This document shows positions 1 through 5,940 of a stretch of 7,271 nucleotides of DNA, piece after piece. The stretch spans positions 1 to 7,271 of the forward strand of contig VMEE01000050.1 in NCBI GenBank assembly GCA_009910795.1, read 5' to 3'. Every line of letters begins with the position of its first letter. Position 1 is the first letter of the stretch. A program made the position numbers and the translations under genes. This DNA is from Dehalobacter sp. CP (GTDB lineage Bacteria; Bacillota_B; Desulfitobacteriia; Desulfitobacteriales; Syntrophobotulaceae). Below the pieces are notes generated by a model. It was not told where the DNA came from. It searched no databases and saw nothing but the letters and a program-made list of their open reading frames with translations.

Positions 1-239
1 AGGGGAGCGGTTACCCTGTCTATGGAATGATCGCCCAGATATCCAGGACCATGGCAGTCCGCGTCCCCGCCGCGCTTCTTCTCTCCTGGCATTTCGGCCT
101 CCCGGGGATATGGTGGTGCCAGCCTGTATCTGCGGCTGTTTCCTTCCTCATCTCAACCTTCTTTATCTTCAGGGTCATGGAAAAGATCAGGGTCAGCATT
201 GCGGCTTCCGAATTCCCTCGGGGCCATCGGGAGGCCTAA
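1..239 (+). CDS. MATE-family efflux transporter, C-terminal end (partial)
   Basis: The reading frame is open from base 3 through the left edge to a TAA at 237-239, so this is the 3' end of a gene starting outside the window; the Met at 27 is internal. About 79 residues are visible. The stretch RVPAALLLSWHFGLPGIWW, followed by a QPVS segment and a hydrophobic run ending in FRVMEKI, follows the last two membrane helices of MATE transporters (basic/RxP helix start, GL-x-GIW, PVS/PIS, final helix, short charged tail). MATE proteins are inner-membrane antiporters that expel cationic drugs or metabolites using a Na+ or H+ gradient. The last ~18 residues are a hydrophilic tail. Substrate cannot be told from this fragment. 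The family call rests on pattern recognition of a short segment; another 12-helix transporter is possible. Confidence 0.72.
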   Translation, partial: GSGYPVYGMIAQISRTMAVRVPAALLLSWHFGLPGIWWCQPVSAAVSFLISTFFIFRVMEKIRVSIAASEFPRGHREA

Positions 240-298
240 TAGGGGATGCGAAGGGTTTCCAACCTCCCTGGAGGATCCGTCTCATTTCTTCCTCCTCA

Positions 299-327
299 TT
301 GACTTGGCATTTACCCCAAAGTACACT
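299..327 (+). promoter_or_regulatory. Sigma-70-type promoter of the RpiR-family gene
   Basis: TTGACT (299-304) and TACACT (322-327) are separated by 17 bases, matching the -35/-10 consensus at 5/6 and 4/6 positions. Transcription would start near 334, giving a leader of roughly 40-50 bases before the regulator gene. The promoter lies between the MATE stop and the regulator, so the regulator can be expressed independently of the transporter. This is a sequence match only. Confidence 0.55.
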
Positions 328-343
328 TGAGTCAACTTTTGAC
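327..343. promoter_or_regulatory. Candidate operator: TTGAC/GTCAA half-sites
   Basis: TTGAGTCAA (327-335) is a palindrome. Its GTCAA arm also forms a second inverted repeat with TTGAC at 339-343 (GTCAA-CTT-TTGAC). A third copy, TTGAC, forms the promoter -35 box at 299-303, exactly 40 bases upstream of the copy at 339. The cluster covers the predicted start site, which suits a repressor site. Autoregulation by the adjacent RpiR-type protein is an inference from position. Confidence 0.35.
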
Positions 344-375
344 CGCCATTGGTTTAATCATTCCCGCCGGAAAGG

Positions 376-1254
376 GTGCTGCAATTGGAAACTGCTCAGC
401 TTCAGGAACTTCTCCAGGAAAAAATGCAGGGCATGCCCAACAAGGCCCGCCGGGTAGTCGAATACCTCCTCAGGAATATGAGAGAGGCGGCTTTCCGGTC
501 GATCGGCGATGTCGCGGACGACCTGGGAGTCTCCAAGGCCCAGCTGGTAAGGGTCTCCAGGATGCTCGGCTTCGAGGGTTATTCGCAGCTCAAGGACTCC
601 CTCCAGTCAGCGATGCTCGGGCAGGTCAACCCCGCAGCGATGCTGGCCCGGGTCCTCGACAACGGCCAGGACCTTCCTATGACGATCAACAGGCTCGAAC
701 ATGCAAACCTCGACGATACATGGTCCCAGATCCTTCCCGAGAACGTCACTTCCTTCTGCTCGATGATCCAGGAGGCGGAATCCGTTTACTGCATCGGTTG
801 GGGGATATCTTCGATGGTGGCCGAGTCCCTTTTCATAAGGCTCCGAACCATGGGCATCCGTGCGATCCTCATGACCAGATCGGGCATGACGCTTCAGGAA
901 CAGGCCAGGGCCATCGGAAAGAAGGATGCCGTGGTGATCTGCGAACTTCCAAGTTTTGTCATTGAGGTCACCCAGGCGGTCGAGATAGCCAAAAGGAACG
1001 GGGCACAGGTCGTTTCCATTACCGACAGCCCCGCCGCCCCGATATGCCGCTTCTCGGACCTTGCCTTTTTCGTAAGCGCGGCCAGCCCGATGTTCGGCAG
1101 CAGCATAATCGGCCCTCTATTCCTGCTCCACATTCTGACCTCGGTACTGGCAGTCAACATGGGGGACAGGGCAAAGACCGCCATGGAAGAGCAGGCTGCA
1201 TTCCTTCACGACGAAAGGATATTTCACCCGGTATTCGGCCTGAAATACTCCTGA
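376..1254 (+). CDS. RpiR/MurR-family transcriptional regulator (HTH + SIS domain)
   Basis: A complete regulator of up to 292 residues, the usual size for the family. Residues ~17-80 form the RpiR-type helix-turn-helix (RRVVEYLL, then SIGDVADDLGVSKAQLVRVS and GFEGYSQLK). Residues ~120-260 form a sugar-isomerase (SIS) domain, with the glycine/serine-rich ligand loop CIGWGISSMVAE (139-150) and the later strand VVSITDSPAAPI (212-223). Such proteins bind DNA and sense phosphosugars or related metabolites; the ligand here is unknown. The start is uncertain. GTG at 376 has AAAGG directly against it (too close). TTG at 385 has the same AAAGG at a good 9-base spacing. ATG at 424 has AGGA 4 bases upstream but would cut the first helix. 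I favour 376 or 385. It has its own promoter and possible operator, follows a MATE gene on the same strand, and no sugar-metabolism gene is nearby to suggest a target. Confidence 0.9.
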   Translation: MLQLETAQLQELLQEKMQGMPNKARRVVEYLLRNMREAAFRSIGDVADDLGVSKAQLVRVSRMLGFEGYSQLKDSLQSAMLGQVNPAAMLARVLDNGQDLPMTINRLEHANLDDTWSQILPENVTSFCSMIQEAESVYCIGWGISSMVAESLFIRLRTMGIRAILMTRSGMTLQEQARAIGKKDAVVICELPSFVIEVTQAVEIAKRNGAQVVSITDSPAAPICRFSDLAFFVSAASPMFGSSIIGPLFLLHILTSVLAVNMGDRAKTAMEEQAAFLHDERIFHPVFGLKYS

Positions 1255-1261
1255 CCCGTGA

Positions 1262-1945
1262 TCAGATCTCCATCGCTTCGCCGGCTCCAAGCACCCTGAC
1301 GAAAGAAAGGCCCGACGCCTTTTCGGCGAACTCCTCCGGAGATGCCTTTATGACAGGAAAAGTGTCGTAGTGCATGGGTACGGCCGTTTCCGGCCTGATC
1401 ATCCTCAGGGCCCTTACCGCGTCGTCTATGTCCATCGTATAGTTGCCGCCTATGGGAAGCAGCGCAACATCGACTGACTCCTCCGCCAGAAGGTTCATCT
1501 CCATCGTGAGACCGGTATCTCCTGCATGGTAGATCCTCTTCCCGTCTGCTTCGATAAGGAACCCTCCCGCAACGCCCCCGTATAGCATTCCTTCACCGGA
1601 CTGGATCCCTGAGCCGTGCCATGCCGGGGTCATCTTGACCCTGCCGAAGGGAAATCTGAACGCCCCCCCGATCTGGAGGGGATGAGTCTTTACCCCCCTT
1701 GCGGAGAGGCTGTTGCACAACTCAACTGTTGCGATCACCGTCGCACCGGTTTTCAGGGCTATGGGGACCGCATCACCGAGATGGTCGCCGTGGCCGTGGG
1801 TCACAAATACGTAATTGACCTCCTCGAAGTCCGAAGGCGAGAAGGGGGTCTGCTCGTTCCCGCTAAGGAAAGGGTCTATCAGCCCGTTCAATCCCGCGGC
1901 CTCGATATGGAAAGCTGCGTGTCCGAGAAACCTGATCCTGGCCAT
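1262..1945 (-). CDS. UPF0173 metal-dependent hydrolase (metallo-beta-lactamase fold)
   Basis: A complete 227-residue protein, typical of the UPF0173/YtkL family of small soluble metallo-beta-lactamase-fold proteins. Metal ligands are visible in order: THGHGDH (49-55, the HxHxDH motif), H110 in AWHGSG, H140 and D143 in HAGDTG, and H192 in MHYDTFP. The N-terminal strand RIRFLGHAAFHI and the IDPFLSGN segment also match. The natural substrate of this family is not established; the fold predicts a di-metal hydrolase, probably cytoplasmic, as no signal peptide is seen. The ATG start is firm: GGAGGGAGG lies 6 bases upstream of it. It is the last gene of the hisS-aspS operon and converges on the RpiR-type gene with a 7-base gap. 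Why a hydrolase sits behind two tRNA synthetases is unknown; this may be simple co-transcription. Confidence 0.93.
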   Translation of the reverse strand: MARIRFLGHAAFHIEAAGLNGLIDPFLSGNEQTPFSPSDFEEVNYVFVTHGHGDHLGDAVPIALKTGATVIATVELCNSLSARGVKTHPLQIGGAFRFPFGRVKMTPAWHGSGIQSGEGMLYGGVAGGFLIEADGKRIYHAGDTGLTMEMNLLAEESVDVALLPIGGNYTMDIDDAVRALRMIRPETAVPMHYDTFPVIKASPEEFAEKASGLSFVRVLGAGEAMEI

Positions 1946-2006
1946 GTTTTTTCCTCCCTCCAGTCAAGCATGAAACCGCAACAGAAAAAAGGGTCCTGGC
2001 TCCCCC

Positions 2007-2288
2007 TCAGGGTGTAAGCCGAGAACCCTCGACGATGACGCTGGCCTCATTGTGATGACCTGATTCGTGGATCCTTATTCCCTGAGGCACAAGATAAACC
2101 CTGCCAAGACCGGAAAGGGACATTTCCACCCTCTGCCCCTTCACTCCTTCGTACCATGAACTCATGGCAGCAGTCGGACCCCAGCCGTCGACCCTTAGCT
2201 CCCCTGACAGGAGGCCCGACACCTCCTCCAGATCAAAGAACCAGGGCAGGTGATCTCCCTCCAGAATTACTCCCCGCCCCCTGGACAA
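2007..2288 (-). CDS. Hypothetical protein, 93 residues, overlapping the aspS 3' end
   Basis: I do not recognise this protein. Codon use looks like its neighbours and the gene fills the space between aspS and the hydrolase, so it is probably real. The predicted start is TTG at 2288, inside the last codons of aspS (22-base overlap). GGGTGAT, a good partial match to the 16S tail, lies upstream, which suggests translation coupled to aspS. The next in-frame Met (residue 42) would leave only 52 residues. The N-terminal half has an acidic/aromatic stretch (LPWFFDLEEVSGLLSGE, 14-30). The C-terminal half looks beta-rich, with RVYLVPQGIRIHESGHHNEA (63-82) and paired histidines near the end. There is no signal peptide, membrane segment or Cys motif. 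The His-rich C-terminus could hint at metal or RNA contact, but that is speculation. Confidence 0.7.
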   Translation of the reverse strand: MSRGRGVILEGDHLPWFFDLEEVSGLLSGELRVDGWGPTAAMSSWYEGVKGQRVEMSLSGLGRVYLVPQGIRIHESGHHNEASVIVEGSRLTP

Positions 2289-4087
2289 ACCTCATCACCC
2301 CCGCGGAGGTCCAGAGCTACATGAAGCTCCGCCAGCTGACCGGGGTCTACATCGGAAGGAGCCCCCGACATGAGGCACTGGGCCTTCTGTGTCTTGGGAA
2401 AAGCTATTACCTCCCTGATGGAGTGGGCCCCGCACAAAAGCATCACAAGGCGGTCGAACCCGAGAGCGATACCCCCGTGAGGAGGGGTCCCCGAGGCAAG
2501 GGCATCAAGAAGAAAACCGAACCGTTCCCTGGCGCGCCCGGGAGTGAAGGCCATGACCTCGAACATCCTCTGCTGTACCTCCGGGTCATGTATCCTTATC
2601 GAACCCCCGCCAACTTCCGTTCCGTTGAGGACAAGATCGTAAGCCCTTGAGCGGACTTTCCCCGGGTCGCTCGAAAGCATATCCAGGTCTTCGAGGTTTG
2701 GAGAGGTAAAGGGGTGATGCACGGCGGACCACCTGGAACCCTCCTCATCCCATTCAAGAAGAGGAAATTCCGTAACCCAGAGAAAGGCCCATCTCTTTTC
2801 ATCGACTGCGTAAACCCTTCCTCCGAGTTCCAGCCTGATATGGCCAAGAGCCTCGCAGGTCTCCCTCCATGGCCCGGCAGCTACGACAACGGCATCTCCT
2901 TCAAGCATACCGGTTTCCGCCTTGAGGGTTTCCTGTTCCTCTTCAGAGAGGAACTTGACAAGGGGCCCCTTGAGTGATCCCTCCTTGAGCGTGAAGGGAG
3001 CCAGTCCACTTGCGCCAAGCTCTTTTGCCCGAAGCTCAAGGTCTGCCATCTCCCTGCGCGAGAGCGATGCTCCGCCCGGAAGTCGAAGTCCTCTCACAGC
3101 CCCTCCGGTTTCAAGCACCTTGCGAAATGCCTCGAAGGAGCAGCAGGAGAAAAGAGCGTCGAGATCAAGGATCTCTTCGTCTATCCTGAGGTCGGGTTTG
3201 TCGCTGCCGAAACGGTTTACGGCATCCCTCCATGTGAGGCGGGGGAAGGGGGTATCCAGGGTGGTCTTCAGCACCCTTTCGTACAGGCCCTTCATGTAAC
3301 TCTCCATGAGGGAGGTGATGTCCTCTTCGGTAATGAAGCTCATCTCCAGATCTATCTGCGTGAACTCCGGCTGACGGTCTGCACGAAGGTCCTCATCCCG
3401 GAAGCATCTGACGATCTGGAAGTAGCGGTCAAGACCTCCGATCATCAGGATCTGCTTGAATATCTGCGGTGACTGAGGCAAAGCGAAGAAGCGCCCCGGC
3501 GTGACCCTGGCTGGCACGAGGTAGTCCCTTGCCCCCTCGGGGGTCGATTTTGTCAGCATGGGCGTCTCCACCTCGACAAAACCTTCCCCGGCAAGGAAGG
3601 ACCTGGTATAGGCGGCAACATCGCTCCTCATCCTGAGGTTGTTCTGCATAGCGGAGCGGCGGAGGTCCAGATAACGGCTCCGCAGCCTCAGGTTCTCATC
3701 GACCCTGTCAGCCTCGGGGATCTCGAATGGAAGGGGGCGGGAGGGGGACAGCAGAAGAAAATCCTCCGCGACGACCTCGATCTCCCCGGTAGCCATCGAC
3801 GGGTTTTCTGTCCCCTCGGGTCTCTTTCTGACCTTTCCCCTTATTGCGAGGACGAATTCGTTCCTCAGGCTTTTGGCTCTCTCATAAGTTCCGCCGAGCT
3901 CGGGGTTGAAGACCACCTGTACGATCCCTGTATGATCCCACAGCTCAAGAAAAATGATCCCCCCGAGGTCTCTCCTGCGTCTGAGCCAGCCGTTGAGAAC
4001 TACGGAATCCCCCCCGTCTGTCGCCAAATTTACATTTCCGCAATAGGAGCTTCTCTTCCAGGTACTGTCGAAGTATCTCGGTCTCAT
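2267..4087 (-). CDS. aspS: Aspartate--tRNA ligase, bacterial type
   Basis: Cytoplasmic class II synthetase that charges tRNA-Asp with aspartate. At 606 residues it is close to the usual bacterial length (~590). Domains in order: an OB-fold anticodon-binding region (~15-120; NGWLRRRRDLGGIIFLEL), catalytic motif 1 (VEVETPMLTKSTPEGARDYL, 171-190), the QSPQIFKQ segment (205-212), motif 2 (FRDEDLRADRQPEFTQIDLE, 229-248), the bacterial GAD insert (~300-430), motif 3 (GIALGFDRL, 539-547, with R546) and the bacterial C-terminal extension. Leu41 in RRRDLGG stands where the non-discriminating Pseudomonas enzyme has His31, as I recall that work; this leans toward a tRNA-Asp-specific enzyme. The ATG start follows AAGGGA at 8 bases and lies 3 bases after the hisS stop. 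Its own stop overlaps the next gene. Confidence 0.98.
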   Translation of the reverse strand: MRPRYFDSTWKRSSYCGNVNLATDGGDSVVLNGWLRRRRDLGGIIFLELWDHTGIVQVVFNPELGGTYERAKSLRNEFVLAIRGKVRKRPEGTENPSMATGEIEVVAEDFLLLSPSRPLPFEIPEADRVDENLRLRSRYLDLRRSAMQNNLRMRSDVAAYTRSFLAGEGFVEVETPMLTKSTPEGARDYLVPARVTPGRFFALPQSPQIFKQILMIGGLDRYFQIVRCFRDEDLRADRQPEFTQIDLEMSFITEEDITSLMESYMKGLYERVLKTTLDTPFPRLTWRDAVNRFGSDKPDLRIDEEILDLDALFSCCSFEAFRKVLETGGAVRGLRLPGGASLSRREMADLELRAKELGASGLAPFTLKEGSLKGPLVKFLSEEEQETLKAETGMLEGDAVVVAAGPWRETCEALGHIRLELGGRVYAVDEKRWAFLWVTEFPLLEWDEEGSRWSAVHHPFTSPNLEDLDMLSSDPGKVRSRAYDLVLNGTEVGGGSIRIHDPEVQQRMFEVMAFTPGRARERFGFLLDALASGTPPHGGIALGFDRLVMLLCGAHSIREVIAFPKTQKAQCLMSGAPSDVDPGQLAELHVALDLRGGDEVCPGGGE

Positions 4088-4090
4088 CTG

Positions 4091-5383
4091 TTATTCCCTT
4101 CCAGCCCTTTGACTTGCAGTCGACAGGAGTTCTGAGATAACCCCGGGGACACCCGGCCTCGGGGTCTGGTGCTGTTCGCCGGTCTCAAGGTTCTTTACGG
4201 TAACGATCCCGGCGGCTACTTCATCGGGACCCAGGATGCACGCGAAACGCGCACCGCTGGCTCCTGCGGCCTTGAACTGGGCCTTGAAACTCTTTCCGGT
4301 GTAGTCGATGTCTGATGCTATGCTGGCTTTTCGCAGTTCGTAAAGCAGGGCCAGAGCATCATCCCTGGTTGAAGGGTCAGCCGATAGGAGGTAAACGTCG
4401 ATGACGGGTGATTTGCCGAAGGAGCACCCCTGCTGCTCCATCGTAAGAACGATCCTCTCCACTCCTGCTGCAAAACCAACGCCCGGGGTGTGGGGACCTC
4501 CGATGGATTCTGCAAGATTGTCATAGCGGCCGCCGCCGCAGACTGCGTTCTGGGCGCCGAGGTCTCCGGACAGCACCTCGTATGCGGTTTTCGTATAGTA
4601 GTCGAGGCCCCTGACGAGCCTTTTGTCTATTTTTACGGCGGCGCCGATAATATCCAGGCCGCGACGAACCTCCGAGAAATGCTCCGCGCACTCCTCGCAG
4701 AGACAGGATATGGTGTCGGGCGCTCCATCGGTTATCTCCCTGCACGCAGGGTTCTTGCAGTCGAGGATCCTCAGCGGGTTGCGGTCGAACCTCCCGCGGC
4801 AGGTCTCGCACAGGTCTTCTAGCCGGGGCCTGAGGAAGGACTGAAGGGCGTCCCTGTGGACGGGGCGGCATACCGGGCACCCGACGGAGTTGACAACCAC
4901 CTCAAGGTTCGAGAGGCCAAGTCTCCTGAAGATCTCGAGGGAGAGGGCTATGGATTCTACGTCAACATACGCGTCCTGGGCTCCTATCGCCTCAAAATCA
5001 ATCTGCCAGAACTGCCGGTAGCGACCCTTCTGCGGGCGCTCATAGCGGAACATCGGACCGGCGCTCCAGAGTTTGGCAGGCTGATGCAGCTTGTCCATTC
5101 TGTTCTCCAGGTAAGAGCGGACCATCGAGGCAGAAAGCTCCGGACGAAGCGTGAGACTCCTTCCGGCACGATCCTCGAAGGTGTACATCTCCTTCTCGAC
5201 TACATCGGTGGTTTCCCCTACACCCCTTGAAAAGAGCTCGGTATGTTCGAACACGGGAAGGTGAACCTCCCTGTATCCAAAATCGCGGGCTGTCTCTTTT
5301 GTGACCTTCAGAACATACTCCCATTTCCACGATTCGTCAGGGAGTATATCCCTGACGCCCCGCGGCGCACTGATGCTGGACAT
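4091..5383 (-). CDS. hisS: Histidine--tRNA ligase
   Basis: Cytoplasmic class II synthetase that charges tRNA-His; 430 residues, normal for the family. Visible signatures: the N-terminal APRGVRDILPDES; motif 1 region to LTLRPELSASMVR (77-89); motif 2 FRYERPQKGRYRQFWQIDFE (112-131); the histidine-specific motif RGLDYYTKTAYEV (258-270) with GGGRYDNL (283-290); motif 3 GVGFAAGVERI (301-311); and a C-terminal anticodon-binding domain (~325-425). The insert at 169-232 holds nine cysteines in Cx2C-like pairs, a possible zinc site. The start is ATG at 5381-5383, preceded by AAGGGAGGAAG at normal spacing. An in-frame ATG at 5434 would add 17 residues, but it lies upstream of the predicted transcription start and overlaps the promoter. 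It is the first gene of a four-gene operon. No T-box leader is present, unlike many Firmicute synthetase genes. Confidence 0.97.
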   Translation of the reverse strand: MSSISAPRGVRDILPDESWKWEYVLKVTKETARDFGYREVHLPVFEHTELFSRGVGETTDVVEKEMYTFEDRAGRSLTLRPELSASMVRSYLENRMDKLHQPAKLWSAGPMFRYERPQKGRYRQFWQIDFEAIGAQDAYVDVESIALSLEIFRRLGLSNLEVVVNSVGCPVCRPVHRDALQSFLRPRLEDLCETCRGRFDRNPLRILDCKNPACREITDGAPDTISCLCEECAEHFSEVRRGLDIIGAAVKIDKRLVRGLDYYTKTAYEVLSGDLGAQNAVCGGGRYDNLAESIGGPHTPGVGFAAGVERIVLTMEQQGCSFGKSPVIDVYLLSADPSTRDDALALLYELRKASIASDIDYTGKSFKAQFKAAGASGARFACILGPDEVAAGIVTVKNLETGEQHQTPRPGVPGVISELLSTASQRAGRE

Positions 5384-5424
5384 TGAACTTCCTCCCTTGC
5401 CGCTCTCCTGACTGGAATCGTTAG

Positions 5425-5453
5425 ATTGTAGCATCAGGCACAGCCTTTGTAAC
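5425..5453 (-). promoter_or_regulatory. Extended -10 promoter of the hisS operon
   Basis: Read on the - strand, GTTACA (5453-5448) is followed after 17 bases by TACAAT (5430-5425), preceded by TGC, which gives an extended -10 element (TGcTACAAT). Transcription would start near 5418, about 35 bases before the hisS ATG at 5383. The leader is too short for a T-box or a long attenuator. It drives hisS, aspS, the 93-residue gene and the hydrolase. Confidence 0.6.
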
Positions 5454-5470
5454 GGGGTGCTTGGGCTGTT

Positions 5471-5494
5471 CCCGCCGTTTTCAAAAACGCCGGG
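5471..5494. repeat. Imperfect inverted repeat between spoVS terminator and hisS promoter
   Basis: CCCGCCGTTTT (5471-5481) and AAAACGCCGGG (5484-5494) are complementary at 10 of 11 positions around a CA centre. It starts 17 bases upstream of the hisS -35 box and lies just past the spoVS terminator T-run. Neither strand has a T-tract directly after it, so it is not a standard terminator. It may be a protein-binding dyad or a 3'-end structure on read-through transcripts. Confidence 0.5.
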
Positions 5495-5502
5495 ACAAAT
5501 GC

Positions 5503-5530
5503 AAAAAAAACGGGCCGCAAAAGCGGCCCG
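5503..5530 (-). terminator. Rho-independent terminator after spoVS
   Basis: On the - strand, CGGGCCGC (5530-5523), a TTTT loop, and GCGGCCCG (5518-5511) form a perfect 8-bp GC-rich hairpin followed by eight T residues (5510-5503). It begins 36 bases after the spoVS stop codon and would end transcripts from spoVS and any read-through from the upstream oxidoreductase gene, insulating the hisS operon. Confidence 0.95.
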
Positions 5531-5566
5531 GTCACGATCTATCTTATACTTCCGTGACGGGAGGTG

Positions 5567-5827
5567 TCAGCGGTTTTCGAGCTGGAATCTTATTGCTGTC
5601 CTCTCCTCGCCATCGATCTCGATCTTGGCGAAGGAGGGAATGCAGACCAGGTCAATTCCATTGGGAGAGACATACCCCCTTGCAATTGCGATGGATTTCA
5701 CGGTCTGGTTGACCGCACCCGCCCCAACCGCCTGGATCTCGACAGCGCCGCTCTCCCTGACTACCGCAGCGATAGCGCCGGCTACCGATTTTGGTTGAGA
5801 GTTTGCTGAGACCTTGAGTACTTCCAT
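5567..5827 (-). CDS. spoVS: SpoVS family protein (stage V sporulation protein S)
   Basis: An 86-residue protein, the same length as Bacillus subtilis SpoVS as I recall it, and colinear throughout: MEVLKVSANSQPKSVAGAIA at the start, then EIQAVGAGAVNQTVKSIAIARG (30-51), the PNGIDLVCIPSF segment and the conserved IDGEERTAIRF near the C-terminus. SpoVS has an Alba-like fold and is regarded as a nucleic-acid-binding protein. In Bacillus it affects septation and the late sporulation programme, but it also occurs widely in non-spore-formers such as Thermotogae and Deinococcus-Thermus, where its role is unclear. The start is firm: GGAGGG lies 9 bases upstream of the ATG. It is monocistronic by design, with its own near-consensus promoter and a strong terminator, though read-through from the oxidoreductase gene is possible. 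Nothing else in the window relates to sporulation. Confidence 0.97.
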   Translation of the reverse strand: MEVLKVSANSQPKSVAGAIAAVVRESGAVEIQAVGAGAVNQTVKSIAIARGYVSPNGIDLVCIPSFAKIEIDGEERTAIRFQLENR

Positions 5828-5836
5828 GGAATATCG

Positions 5837-5880
5837 CCCTCCTCGTGATAACCGTGTTGCTGTTCTCCCATCACCTGAGG
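5837..5880 (-). promoter_or_regulatory. Leader hairpin overlapping the spoVS ribosome binding site
   Basis: In the - strand transcript, CCTC-AG-GTGAT (5880-5870) can pair with ATCACGAGG (5849-5841): nine base pairs with a two-base bulge and a 20-base loop. The GAGG arm overlaps the start of the Shine-Dalgarno run GAGGAGGG (5844-5837). Folding could reduce spoVS translation. The pairing is visible in the sequence; a regulatory role is inferred. Confidence 0.4.
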
Positions 5881-5911
5881 CTCTCTACCATGTTACGATT
5901 CTGTATCAATG

Positions 5912-5940
5912 ATTATACCTTCATTTCGTAATGTCAACAA
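5912..5940 (-). promoter_or_regulatory. spoVS promoter
   Basis: On the - strand a perfect TATAAT (5917-5912) lies 17 bases after TTGTTG (5940-5935). A full-consensus TTGACA (5937-5932) overlaps that -35 but would give only a 14-base spacer. Transcription would start near 5905, leaving a ~78-base leader. The -35 region overlaps the stop codon of the oxidoreductase gene (5936-5934). Confidence 0.6.

Noticed and set aside
262..273. CCTCC-CT-GGAGG palindrome after the MATE gene as a terminator.
   Set aside because: The loop would be only two bases, the stem is short, and no T-run follows.
327..965. 212-codon + strand frame overlapping the RpiR-type gene.
   Set aside because: It is a frame-shifted shadow: low complexity, rich in Arg/Pro/Gly, and the HTH-SIS protein is the real product.
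1976..2012. Possible terminator between the 93-residue gene and the hydrolase: a GC-rich stretch followed by TTTTTT on the - strand.
   Set aside because: The best stem is only 3-4 base pairs (CCTG/CAGG) and is not flush with the T-run, and the hydrolase has no promoter of its own that I can see.
5331..5483. T-box or other riboswitch upstream of hisS.
   Set aside because: The predicted leader is only ~35 bases and no T-box sequence (TGGNACCGCG-like) is present.
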